A DNA stretch of 64,000 nt from positions 3,265,416 through 3,329,415 of the forward strand of contig NZ_CP017269.1 of assembly GCF_001750685.1 (NCBI RefSeq), in the 5' to 3' direction. Below are positions 8,056-15,318 of this stretch, piece after piece. The translations under genes were made by a program, and so were the position numbers. The notes under the pieces were generated by a model, which was not told the origin of the DNA, made no database searches, and saw only the letters and a list, made by a program, of their open reading frames with translations. Origin of the DNA: Geosporobacter ferrireducens (GTDB taxonomy: Bacteria; Bacillota; Clostridia; Peptostreptococcales; Thermotaleaceae). How positions within the stretch are numbered: position 1 is the stretch's first letter; the number at the start of each line of letters is the position of its first letter.

Positions 8056-8754
8056 ATGAAGTCAATTAAAAAGTACGACAAAACAGGATGGATTCTCTTA
8101 TTTATCATAGCAGCTTCTTTGGTTTTAAGCCAGACCCGGCTAGTAGATTGGATTACCTTGGAAAACTTACAGCAGAATAAAGAATTGTTAAAAGACTATG
8201 TAGCACAACATTATGTTATTTCAGCAACTGGATATGTTTTGCTATACATTCTTGTAGCGGCCACTGCAATTCCAGGAGCTATTCTTCTAAGCCTTACTGG
8301 AGGATTTTTGTTTGGGGTGCTACCCGCAATGATTTATGTAAATATTGGTGCTACAGGAGGTGCTGTTTTTTGCTTCCTAATGGCTCGGTATTTAGGAAAA
8401 GAATGGGTATATAAAAAATATGGAAAGAAAATTTCAAAACTAAATCGGGAATTAGAGGAATATGGGAAAAACTATTTACTAACCATACGGTTTATTCCCA
8501 TACTTCCCTTTTTTTTGATCAATATTTTGGCAGGAGTTACCAACGTTTCTGCTAAAACCTTCTTCTGGACAACAGCTTTAGGAGGCCTTCCCGGATCAAT
8601 TATTTATACAATTGCAGGGAAAAATTTAGGAGGCATTCAATCCACAAAGGATTTATTTTCGCCTAAAATTATTGCTTTCTTTTTAATGTTGGCTGCTTTT
8701 TCGTTGCTTCCGATTCTTATTAAGAAGAAAAAAAAGAAGAAATTCCATCAATGA
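8056..8754 (+). CDS. TVP38/TMEM64-family inner-membrane protein (VTT domain)
   Basis: 232 residues with an N-terminal membrane helix (WILLFIIAASLVLS) and a VTT domain: re-entrant motif AIPGAILLSLTGGFLFG, then GATGGAVFCFLMARYLG, then FIPILPFFLINILAG. It ends in a run of Lys residues facing the cytoplasm. Relatives of the DedA/VTT superfamily scramble or flip lipids; the exact role of bacterial TVP38 proteins is not settled. It is the fourth gene of the gndA-zwf run. Confidence 0.88.
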   Translation: MKSIKKYDKTGWILLFIIAASLVLSQTRLVDWITLENLQQNKELLKDYVAQHYVISATGYVLLYILVAATAIPGAILLSLTGGFLFGVLPAMIYVNIGATGGAVFCFLMARYLGKEWVYKKYGKKISKLNRELEEYGKNYLLTIRFIPILPFFLINILAGVTNVSAKTFFWTTALGGLPGSIIYTIAGKNLGGIQSTKDLFSPKIIAFFLMLAAFSLLPILIKKKKKKKFHQ

Positions 8755-8878
8755 CTTTTTTGTAGATCTTTATGGGCTGAACTGAATAGGATTTAGCGAA
8801 ATACGAATACTATAAATGCAGTTGCCTGCTTGTATCCGGTAGAAACCATTGATTCATGATGATAAGGGAGGATTTGAT

Positions 8879-9370
8879 ATGGACAAAGCCATGTCTGCAG
8901 CAGAATTAAAAGAGCATATTCAGGGATTTTTGAAAGAACATCGAGAAGCTTCTCTGGCAACCAGCCTCAACAATATACCAAGAAGCAGTCCTGTACAATA
9001 TTCTATCGGTGAAGACATGAACATTTATATCTTCTCCGCCGGCGGGGAAAAGTTTCATGCGATTGATGAAAATCCCAATGTATGCCTACTCGTCAATACT
9101 GAATATATCAGTCCTAGAAGGATTAAAGGGGTGCAGGTTTTTGGAAAAGCTACCACAAGCATTCAACAATCTGAAATATTTGACGAGGCAAAGGCTTATG
9201 TTCCCGATCCATTTTTTATAGAGCATGAGAGAGAGTCTCTAAAAGCGATCAAAATTGTACCTTCGGAAATCGTGTATTTAGATTCTATTGATGAAGGGGA
9301 GCGGACAAAACAAATTCTTAAAAACAATCAAGTTATTGTTAAAGAAGAGTCTTTTATTACCCTGCACTAG
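8879..9370 (+). CDS. Pyridoxamine 5'-phosphate oxidase-like flavin-binding protein
   Basis: 163 residues from the ATG at 8879, placed 6 nt after AAGGGAGG. It has the split-barrel FMN-binding fold: EASLATSL near residue 20, PVQYSIGEDMNIYIFSAGGE in the next strands, NPNVCLLVN near residue 65, and a dimer-contact strand KGVQVFGKA. Proteins of this kind bind FMN, F420 or haem and are usually annotated as PNPOx-like oxidoreductases without a known substrate. It is too short and diverged to be PdxH. It is probably the last gene of the operon. Confidence 0.8.
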   Translation: MDKAMSAAELKEHIQGFLKEHREASLATSLNNIPRSSPVQYSIGEDMNIYIFSAGGEKFHAIDENPNVCLLVNTEYISPRRIKGVQVFGKATTSIQQSEIFDEAKAYVPDPFFIEHERESLKAIKIVPSEIVYLDSIDEGERTKQILKNNQVIVKEESFITLH

Positions 9371-9427
9371 AGGTAGAAAATTAGCACAGATGAAATGTAG
9401 ATCATTGCGTTAAATAAATGATCGATG

Positions 9428-9456
9428 AAGGCGGCCTCCTGCTGTCTTTATTTTTT
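9428..9456 (+). terminator. Intrinsic terminator
   Basis: 8-bp stem (AAGGCGGC/GCTGTCTT with two G-T pairs), 5-nt loop, then TATTTTTTG. It closes the gndA-zwf transcription unit. Confidence 0.6.
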
Positions 9457-9586
9457 GATTGAGGGGAATGCGGGTAAAAAATGATTAAAAGCAGGAATAA
9501 CGGGGAAGAAAAAGAAATAAATATAGTAGACAAGAATACGAATCTAAAGGAGATGAGGACAAAAATTCGATAAAGGAGGAGAACGG

Positions 9587-10390
9587 ATGAAAAATTTAGT
9601 AAAACAAAAACGAATTTTGTATAGCATGCCGTTAAAAGAAAGAGCTCAGCGGGTAAAACATTTATTAGAGCAAGGGATCCTGAATAAGATCGAAGGAGAA
9701 AAACGAATCAGAGTACCCTATGAAATGATGCTAATCGATGCAGCTTATTTAAATGATGTGTTGGCGTTGCAAGCTTTTGTAAGTAATCACTTGGAAAATG
9801 AACAGACATTTGTTGCTGATTCGGAAACGTTTATGCGGGAGGAGATCTTAGCACCGGGCAGAGGTAGAATGATTGGTGTTTTTTCTGAAGGAAAGCTGAT
9901 TGCCTATCGAAATATTTCGTTTCCAAAACCGGATAGTGACTACAACTTAGGCAGGGAATGTAATATTCCTGAAGAAGAGCTTGGAAAGGTATCTATTTTA
10001 GAGGCAACCGTCGTACATCCCCAGTATCGGGGAAATAGATTACAGGCAAGGTTATTGAAGCACACGATCCCATTGCTGGAAAGCCTAGGATATTATCATG
10101 TCTTTTCTACCATTTCTCCTTATAATTATCCAAGTCTAAAAAATGTGATGGATACAGGCCTTGTGATACGGGATTTAAAGAATCGGAGCGGTGTGTACGA
10201 GGGAAAGCTGAGGTTTTTATTGGCTAGAGATCTTCGAAAACCCAGTCGAATAGACTTTGTTGAACAAGTTGTCTTCTCCAATAGAGATATCGAAAAACAG
10301 CAGCAGTTGCTGCAGCAGGGCTTTATAGGATATCAATTAATTAAAAAAGCAGAGGGCTTTGACATCATATATGGGAAACCAGCTGAATAA
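9587..10390 (+). CDS. GNAT-family N-acetyltransferase
   Basis: 267 residues. The start has an AAAGGAGGAGAACGG ribosome binding site. The core GNAT fold is seen as ILEATVVHPQYRGNRLQARLLKHTIPLLE (around residues 134-163), with the acetyl-CoA loop in the R-G-N-R-L stretch, followed by the FSTISPYNYPSLKN strand. The N-terminal 50 and C-terminal 60 residues are extensions. The acceptor substrate is unknown. It is a single gene between terminators. Confidence 0.75.
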   Translation: MKNLVKQKRILYSMPLKERAQRVKHLLEQGILNKIEGEKRIRVPYEMMLIDAAYLNDVLALQAFVSNHLENEQTFVADSETFMREEILAPGRGRMIGVFSEGKLIAYRNISFPKPDSDYNLGRECNIPEEELGKVSILEATVVHPQYRGNRLQARLLKHTIPLLESLGYYHVFSTISPYNYPSLKNVMDTGLVIRDLKNRSGVYEGKLRFLLARDLRKPSRIDFVEQVVFSNRDIEKQQQLLQQGFIGYQLIKKAEGFDIIYGKPAE

Positions 10391-10395
10391 ATAAG

Positions 10396-10438
10396 AACAC
10401 CTCCTGGGATTTATAGGTTTACCAATAGGAGGTGTTTT
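10396..10438. terminator. Bidirectional terminator
   Basis: A 10-bp stem (AACACCTCCT/AGGAGGTGTT) lies between the convergent acetyltransferase (+) and DsrE-like (-) genes, with a T-run on the plus side. Confidence 0.75.
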
Positions 10439-10446
10439 ATTGTGCC

Positions 10447-10923
10447 TTAGATAAACAGCTGCATATCCGCTTCAAGGGCATCCTTTAAATATTCCTTCGC
10501 ATCGACAATTTCCAACTCGGGGATCATCTCTTCCTGCTTAAAGCCCATGATTTCCATGGATAGTTTACAACCGCGAAATTTTACACCTTTTTTCAAGGCA
10601 CCCTTTAAAAAATCAGAAAGATGAGGTGCTTCGTTATCATCCATCATTTCTAGCAGCATTTGTTTGCCGATACCGCTCATATTCATTTTAGAAAGGGGAA
10701 GGTCCTCAGGACCTTTGGGTGTCATCATGCTGAACATTTTTTCATACACAGTCTTTTCCTCAAGGGTAAATGTCTCTGGATTTCGCAGTAAGAAAAGTCC
10801 CCAAAAAGCAAAAAACATTGTTACATCCACATTCATTTCACGAGCACTGTTGGCCAAAATGAGTGCAGCCAGTGCCTTGTCATAATCTCCGCTGAACATC
10901 AGCAGATTCATTTTTTTTTCCAA
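10447..10923 (-). CDS. DsrE/DsrF-like family protein
   Basis: 158 residues. A TTG start at 10923 lies 9 nt after GGGAGG; the ATG 12 nt further in is less well spaced. The protein has the DsrE-like Rossmann-type fold typical of DsrE2 or peroxiredoxin-like proteins: MNLLMFSGDYDKALAALILA at the front, DVTMFFAFWGLFLLR, and FRGCKLSMEIMGF with a Cys in the position used for persulfide chemistry. Relatives take part in sulfur transfer or sulfur reduction. The neighbouring cysteine-desulfurase-like gene on the same strand fits sulfur handling, but a separate terminator lies between them. Confidence 0.8.
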   Translation of the reverse strand: MEKKMNLLMFSGDYDKALAALILANSAREMNVDVTMFFAFWGLFLLRNPETFTLEEKTVYEKMFSMMTPKGPEDLPLSKMNMSGIGKQMLLEMMDDNEAPHLSDFLKGALKKGVKFRGCKLSMEIMGFKQEEMIPELEIVDAKEYLKDALEADMQLFI

Positions 10924-11016
10924 AACGATTGTCCTCCCTTATGCATGGGTATATGCTTTCAATGCGTAATATTATTGTATCCCAAAAGAGGAATTTTATA
11001 AGAAAAGAAAGCAGGA

Positions 11017-11041
11017 AAAAACCCTTCCGCGGAAGGGTTTT
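11017..11041. terminator. Terminator between the cysteine-desulfurase-like and DsrE-like genes
   Basis: Palindrome AACCCTTCCGCGGAAGGGTT with T-tracts on both sides. On the minus strand it closes the 12388-11054 gene. Confidence 0.75.
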
Positions 11042-11053
11042 GAAGAAAAAAAG

Positions 11054-12388
11054 TTAATGAATGGGAGGGGAGATGGCTTGATATTTATCTAAATAAGCTT
11101 TTTTATGAAGTACAATATGCTGCAATAAAGCAGCTAAGGTATCTATTTCCTCACGGGTATTATATAATCCAAAGCTGATTCTCACCAAACCAGGATGGGG
11201 AACATGAGGATCTTTGATCCGTTCGTGAATTTCTTCAGGAGGAATCTTTAACAGCCGCTGTACATAGGGCTGGGCGCAGAAACATCCGCTGCGTACAGCG
11301 ATACCTCCTTCATAGGAGAGAATAGCTGCTGTGGTGCCGTGAGGCATTCCGGAAATATTAAAAGGAATAATAGCTACGCGGTTCTGATGTTCGTGGCTGC
11401 CGATAAGCTCGATATCGGGAATCCTTCGTAACTTTTCAAGTGCATAGTAAAGCAGAAAAGTTTCATATCGATCAATCTTATCCATTCCAAAACTGGATAA
11501 GGTCCGTATGGATTCCTTTAAGGCCATAACGCCCATTAAGTTAGGAGTGCCTGCTTCCTCTTTTTGTGGAGGCGGTGCCCAACGGACAAAGTCATGGGTT
11601 ACAAGATCAACCGTGCCGCCTCCCTTGTAATCCGGACAGCTTTCTTCAAAGGCGGACTTAGGACCAATCAAGACGCCAATGCCAAAGGGAGCGTACATTT
11701 TATGAGCAGAGAAAACTAAAAAATCAATATGTTCGGGAGAACTTACAGGCTTCATATCAAAGGGAGTATGGGGAACCAACTGTGCACCGTCCACAAGAAT
11801 CTTGGCGCCATAGTTATGGGTCATAGCAGCCACTTGATGTATGGGATTGCGATAGCCTGTTACATTAGAAGCCCCTGTCACGGTAACTAACTTGACACGA
11901 CCTTGATATTGTTCCAACTTAGCCGCTAAATCGCGAAGAGACAATCTGCCCTGTTCGTCAATGTCAATATAATCTACCGTATATTTTTCCCGCCAAGGCA
12001 AATCATTGGAATGATGCTCCATGCAGGAGGATAAAACGACTCCATGATCTTGACTGTCGCATAGGCGATAGGCAAGCTTGTTGATGGCTTCCGTAGCATT
12101 TTTAACGAAAATAACGGTTTGTGATGAGCCGGTTGCCCGGACAAACTCCGCAATCTCTTCCCGGGCTTCCTCATAAAGCTTAGAAGAAAATTGCGACTTA
12201 CATCCGGTACCCCTGTGTATGGAAGAATACCAGGGGGAGAAATTGACAATGGCCTGTATGACGGAGATAAAGGGCGGTGTAGTGGCAGCATTGTCAAAAT
12301 TAATTGCTTTTGCGATCGTTCCGTTCATTAAAGGAATGGGTGTTTCTACACCGACAACATGATCTCTATAGCTGGGAACAGCTTTCAT
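11054..12388 (-). CDS. Cysteine desulfurase-like class V aminotransferase
   Basis: 444 residues. Fold-type I PLP enzyme: NFDNAATTPP at the front, HHSNDLPW with the stacking His, VDGAQLVPH with the PLP-binding Asp/Gln, FSAHKMYAPFGIG with the Schiff-base Lys, and RSGCFCAQPY with a Cys in the active-site loop position of SufS/IscS-type desulfurases. The C-terminus also resembles the group of stand-alone selenocysteine lyase/CsdA enzymes. It would move sulfur from cysteine to an acceptor. No Fe-S scaffold (sufU/iscU) is adjacent, so the acceptor is unknown. Confidence 0.83.
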   Translation of the reverse strand: MKAVPSYRDHVVGVETPIPLMNGTIAKAINFDNAATTPPFISVIQAIVNFSPWYSSIHRGTGCKSQFSSKLYEEAREEIAEFVRATGSSQTVIFVKNATEAINKLAYRLCDSQDHGVVLSSCMEHHSNDLPWREKYTVDYIDIDEQGRLSLRDLAAKLEQYQGRVKLVTVTGASNVTGYRNPIHQVAAMTHNYGAKILVDGAQLVPHTPFDMKPVSSPEHIDFLVFSAHKMYAPFGIGVLIGPKSAFEESCPDYKGGGTVDLVTHDFVRWAPPPQKEEAGTPNLMGVMALKESIRTLSSFGMDKIDRYETFLLYYALEKLRRIPDIELIGSHEHQNRVAIIPFNISGMPHGTTAAILSYEGGIAVRSGCFCAQPYVQRLLKIPPEEIHERIKDPHVPHPGLVRISFGLYNTREEIDTLAALLQHIVLHKKAYLDKYQAISPPIH

Positions 12389-12537
12389 ATCATTTCACCT
12401 ACTCATTTTGTAGCGTTAATAATTATTTTATGCAGCAGCCGAAGATGTGTGATAGGAACAAAGAAAGATATGATATAATAATTTGAGGTAACTATTTAGA
12501 AGATCGAAACAAATGGGACTAAAAGGGGTAGAGAGAT

Positions 12538-14271
12538 ATGATTCGAAGATTTTCAAAGTATTATCGTGCACATATGCCTTTGTTTTTTTTGGATTTTGGC
12601 TGTGCATTTCTCATTGCAGGCTTAGACCTGGTTTTTCCCATGGCAGTGGGAAAACTGATCGATGATGTTTTACCGAACAAAAACCTGCGCGTAATGCTGA
12701 TCATGGGTGCAGTACTGCTAATCTTGTATATACTGAGGTATGTTTTAAATTACGTAGTAGATTATTGGGGGCATGTATTGGGGGTGCGAATGGAATATGA
12801 TATGCGAAAGGATCTGTTTAATCATATTCACAAGCTTTCCTTCACCTATTTTGATAACACAAAGACAGGACACATTATGTCAAGACTGGTCAATGACCTA
12901 AATGAGATATCAGAGTTGGCCCACCATGGCCCGGAGGATTTATTTATTGCTACAGTAACCCTGATGGGCGCTTTCATCATTTTGCTGACAGTTCACTGGC
13001 CCTTGGCACTGATAACCTTTACCATCGTGCCTATCATGCTCTGGTTTGCTATTTCGAAGAATAAACATATGCAAAACGCTTTTAAAGAAATGCGGCTAAA
13101 AGTAGCTGATATCAATGCCCAGGTAGAAGACAGCATCTCAGGAGTCAGAGTAGTAAAGTCCTTTACCAATGAATGGTATGAGGAAAAAAAGTTTGAAGTA
13201 GGCAATACCAACTTTAGAGTATCGAGAGAAAATGCTTTTAAAGTAATGGCACAGTTTTTTTCAGGCATCAACTTTTTTTCTAATCTCATTAGTTTAGTGG
13301 TAGTGATTTTTGGAGGAATATTTCTATACTATGATCAGTTAACGACTGGAGAACTGGTAGGGTTTCTATTATATGTCAACATGTTTTTACAGCCTATCCG
13401 GCGGATAACCACCTTGGTGGAAAACCTCCAGAAGGGAATGGCAGGGTTTAACCGCTTTACGGAAACATTAGATCTCCAACCGGATATCCAAGATGATAAG
13501 GATGCGATGACTGTAGGAAGGATCCAAGGGGATCTTCGCTTTGAGAATGTAACCTTTAGCTACAATAACAAAAAGGACGTACTGCATGATATCAGCCTGC
13601 AAATCAGAGCAGGGGAAACCGTAGCACTAGTAGGCCCATCCGGTGGTGGAAAGACCACGCTTTGCAGCCTGATACCAAGATTCTATGAGATCGATCAGGG
13701 GAGTATAAGAGTTGATGGCATAGATATCCGAAAGATCACCCAGAAATCTCTCCGAGAGAATATCGGGATTGTACAACAGGATGTATTCCTATTTTCCGGG
13801 ACCATAAAAGAAAACATTGCCTATGGAAAAATAGGTACAAGTGATGAAGAAATCATAGCGGCAGCAAAGCTGGCCAATGCCCATGAATTTATCATGGGTT
13901 TGGAAAACGGATATGATACCTATATTGGTGAGCGTGGTGTCAAACTATCCGGAGGACAGAAACAACGAGTTTCCATTGCACGGATATTCTTGAAAAATCC
14001 ACCGATTTTGATACTGGATGAAGCTACCTCTGCTTTGGATAATGAAACAGAGCAGGTAATTCAAGAATCCCTTTATCAGTTGTCAGAAAATCGGACTACG
14101 CTGATTATTGCCCATCGGTTGGCTACCATTCGAAAAGCGGATAGAATTATGGTATTGACGGATGAGGGGATTGTAGAAGAAGGCAGCCATGAGACATTAT
14201 TAAATAACAATGGTATTTATGCCAGACTATATAAAGCACAATTTGATGGGTTTATCCCAGATGTAGCATAA
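12538..14271 (+). CDS. ABC-type multidrug/lipid exporter half-transporter (TMD-NBD fusion)
   Basis: 577 residues. The N-terminal part has six membrane helices (about residues 15-300) of the type I exporter fold. The ATPase domain has Walker A GPSGGGKTT (around 366-374), a Q-loop in NIGIVQQDVFLF, the signature LSGGQKQR, Walker B ILILDEATSALD and the H-loop in IIAHRLAT. All catalytic residues are intact, so it should work as a homodimer, like BmrA or Sav1866. Substrate unknown. It is not paired with a second half-transporter or with a regulator. Confidence 0.9.
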   Translation: MIRRFSKYYRAHMPLFFLDFGCAFLIAGLDLVFPMAVGKLIDDVLPNKNLRVMLIMGAVLLILYILRYVLNYVVDYWGHVLGVRMEYDMRKDLFNHIHKLSFTYFDNTKTGHIMSRLVNDLNEISELAHHGPEDLFIATVTLMGAFIILLTVHWPLALITFTIVPIMLWFAISKNKHMQNAFKEMRLKVADINAQVEDSISGVRVVKSFTNEWYEEKKFEVGNTNFRVSRENAFKVMAQFFSGINFFSNLISLVVVIFGGIFLYYDQLTTGELVGFLLYVNMFLQPIRRITTLVENLQKGMAGFNRFTETLDLQPDIQDDKDAMTVGRIQGDLRFENVTFSYNNKKDVLHDISLQIRAGETVALVGPSGGGKTTLCSLIPRFYEIDQGSIRVDGIDIRKITQKSLRENIGIVQQDVFLFSGTIKENIAYGKIGTSDEEIIAAAKLANAHEFIMGLENGYDTYIGERGVKLSGGQKQRVSIARIFLKNPPILILDEATSALDNETEQVIQESLYQLSENRTTLIIAHRLATIRKADRIMVLTDEGIVEEGSHETLLNNNGIYARLYKAQFDGFIPDVA

Positions 14272-14290
14272 ACATCTATAAAGAGATGCG

Positions 14291-14429
14291 ATATAGATGT
14301 GTGACTGGGAAATTTAATATTTCTCGGAACGGTGAGGGCGTCGATCCCTGCATTCCTGTTTTAGATTTACGTAGGGAACGGTGTTTCACCGTTCCGTTGA
14401 ATATAAAACTTCTCAGTCACACTCCTATA
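14291..14429. repeat. MITE-like repeat, copy 1
   Basis: About 139 bp with imperfect 24-25 bp terminal inverted repeats (ATAGATGTGTGACTGGGAAA at the left; the right end read in reverse is ATAGGAGTGTGACTGAGAAG). Inside is another hairpin, GGAACGGTGA..TCACCGTTCC. No ORF. The left end and the inner right end are shared with the sequence at 28993-29140, so this is a dispersed family. It lies between the ABC exporter and the feo region. Confidence 0.65.
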
Positions 14430-14525
14430 CGGGTTTACCCCTAAATCATTAGGAAAGACAAGCAATGAATTAAATTTCAGTATGATGGATTGGAAGGAAA
14501 AAATGTGCTTTTTTTCATGAAAATA

Positions 14526-14555
14526 TTGACAGTTGTCAAAAAAACATGGTACAAT
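14526..14555 (+). promoter_or_regulatory. Consensus promoter of the feo leader/small RNA
   Basis: TTGACA (14526-14531), 18 nt, TACAAT (14550-14555). The -35 lies in a small palindrome, TTGACAGTTGTCAA, which may be an operator. Confidence 0.65.
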
Positions 14556-14561
14556 AACAGC

Positions 14562-14715
14562 GAAGTTAGGGTCCGTATTTACTGTACATAATAAAAGGGA
14601 ATTTTGATATTTTGTAGCACAGGTATGCCTTCTACAATAATCAGAATTTAATGATATGCGAATCCAAGGATCAAAATCATTACTGTTCGGAATTGTCAGG
14701 AATAGTATTTTTTTT
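14562..14715 (+). ncRNA. Candidate structured small RNA or leader upstream of feo
   Basis: There is no ORF between the consensus promoter and an intrinsic terminator (14682-14715: 7-bp stem ACTGTTC/GAATAGT, then eight T). The RNA of about 154 nt folds into a long hairpin (outer AATTTTGAT/ATCAGAATT, inner TTGTAG/CTACAA, around 14600-14648) and a second hairpin (AATGAT/ATCATT, 14650-14681) before the terminator. I could not match it to a known riboswitch. It could be an independent sRNA or a terminator-controlled leader of the feo operon, whose Fur box lies 13 nt beyond. Confidence 0.5.
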
Positions 14716-14727
14716 AGGACATATGAT

Positions 14728-14746
14728 GATAATGATTATCGTTATT
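14728..14746. promoter_or_regulatory. Fur box upstream of feoA1
   Basis: GATAATGATTATCGTTATT matches the 19-bp Fur consensus (GATAATGATAATCATTATC) at 16 of 19 positions. It lies 26 nt ahead of the first feoA start, so the operon is expected to be repressed by iron-loaded Fur. Confidence 0.8.
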
Positions 14747-14771
14747 AAAATAATTATAAGGAGTGAACATT

Positions 14772-14987
14772 ATGCCCTTAACCATGTTGCCTGTAGGAAA
14801 GGAAGCCGTTGTGAACAGATGTGTAGCTAAGGAGACTACGAAAAAATTTCTTGAAGGATTGGGGATTTTGCCAGGGACAGCCATATCCGTATTAGCTGAA
14901 ATAAATGGCGACTTGATTGTATGTATTAGAGGTTCAAGAGTGGCCTTAAACAAAGGAATTGCCCAACAACTTATGGTACAGGTATAG
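14772..14987 (+). CDS. feoA: FeoA-family ferrous iron transport accessory protein (first copy)
   Basis: 71 residues from the ATG at 14772 (AAGGAG 9 nt upstream). SH3-like FeoA domain: TMLPVGKEAVVNR, then FLEGLGILPGTAISVLAEINGDLIVCIRGSRVALNKGIA. FeoA is a small cytoplasmic partner of the iron transporter FeoB. This copy diverges from the second: its GLGILPGT replaces the usual MGITPG-type motif. The two feoA copies are separated by 81 nt containing their own Fur-like box. Confidence 0.92.
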   Translation: MPLTMLPVGKEAVVNRCVAKETTKKFLEGLGILPGTAISVLAEINGDLIVCIRGSRVALNKGIAQQLMVQV

Positions 14988-15013
14988 AGGGAAAAAAATT
15001 TTAAATCATTAAT

Positions 15014-15032
15014 GATAATGAATATCGATATC
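15014..15032. promoter_or_regulatory. Second Fur-like box, between the feoA copies
   Basis: GATAATGAATATCGATATC matches the Fur consensus at about 16 of 19 positions, 37 nt before the second feoA. It suggests an additional iron-controlled promoter inside the operon. Confidence 0.6.
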
Positions 15033-15068
15033 AGATTAATACAGATATCAAATAAGGGGGAATGAATT

Positions 15069-15299
15069 GTGGTAGTTTCTTTAAAGGATTTAAAACCAAA
15101 TGAAAGCGGAACCATTAAAAGCATTGGTGGGAGTGGACCCATTCGGAGAAGGCTCATGGATATGGGCATAACACCCGGTGCTAAGATCATTATGAAAAAG
15201 GTGGCACCGTTAGGAGATCCCATTGAAGTAAACATAAGGGGCTATGAATTGAGCATTAGAAAAGCTGAAGCCGATCAGGTTACAGTAGAGAAGATATAG
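15069..15299 (+). CDS. feoA: FeoA-family ferrous iron transport accessory protein (second copy)
   Basis: 76 residues from a GTG start at 15069, 8 nt after AAGGGGG. Standard FeoA features: SLKDLKPNESGTIKSIGG, RRLMDMGITPGAKI, PIEVNIRGYELSIRKAEA. It ends 19 nt before feoB. Of the two copies, this one is closest to the canonical family and directly abuts the transporter gene. Clostridia often carry two feoA genes. Confidence 0.95.
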   Translation: MVVSLKDLKPNESGTIKSIGGSGPIRRRLMDMGITPGAKIIMKKVAPLGDPIEVNIRGYELSIRKAEADQVTVEKI

Positions 15300-15318
15300 A
15301 AAATAAGGGGGGCAAAAA

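Noticed and set aside
14562-14715. Cobalamin riboswitch ahead of feo
   Set aside because: The AAAAGGGAA stretch recalls part of the cobalamin consensus, but the GCCACTG box and the rest of the fold are missing.
14714-15235. 173-codon open frame on the minus strand across both feoA genes
   Set aside because: It is a mirror of feoA and feoB leader sequence. It lacks a ribosome binding site, and the plus-strand genes are clear family members.
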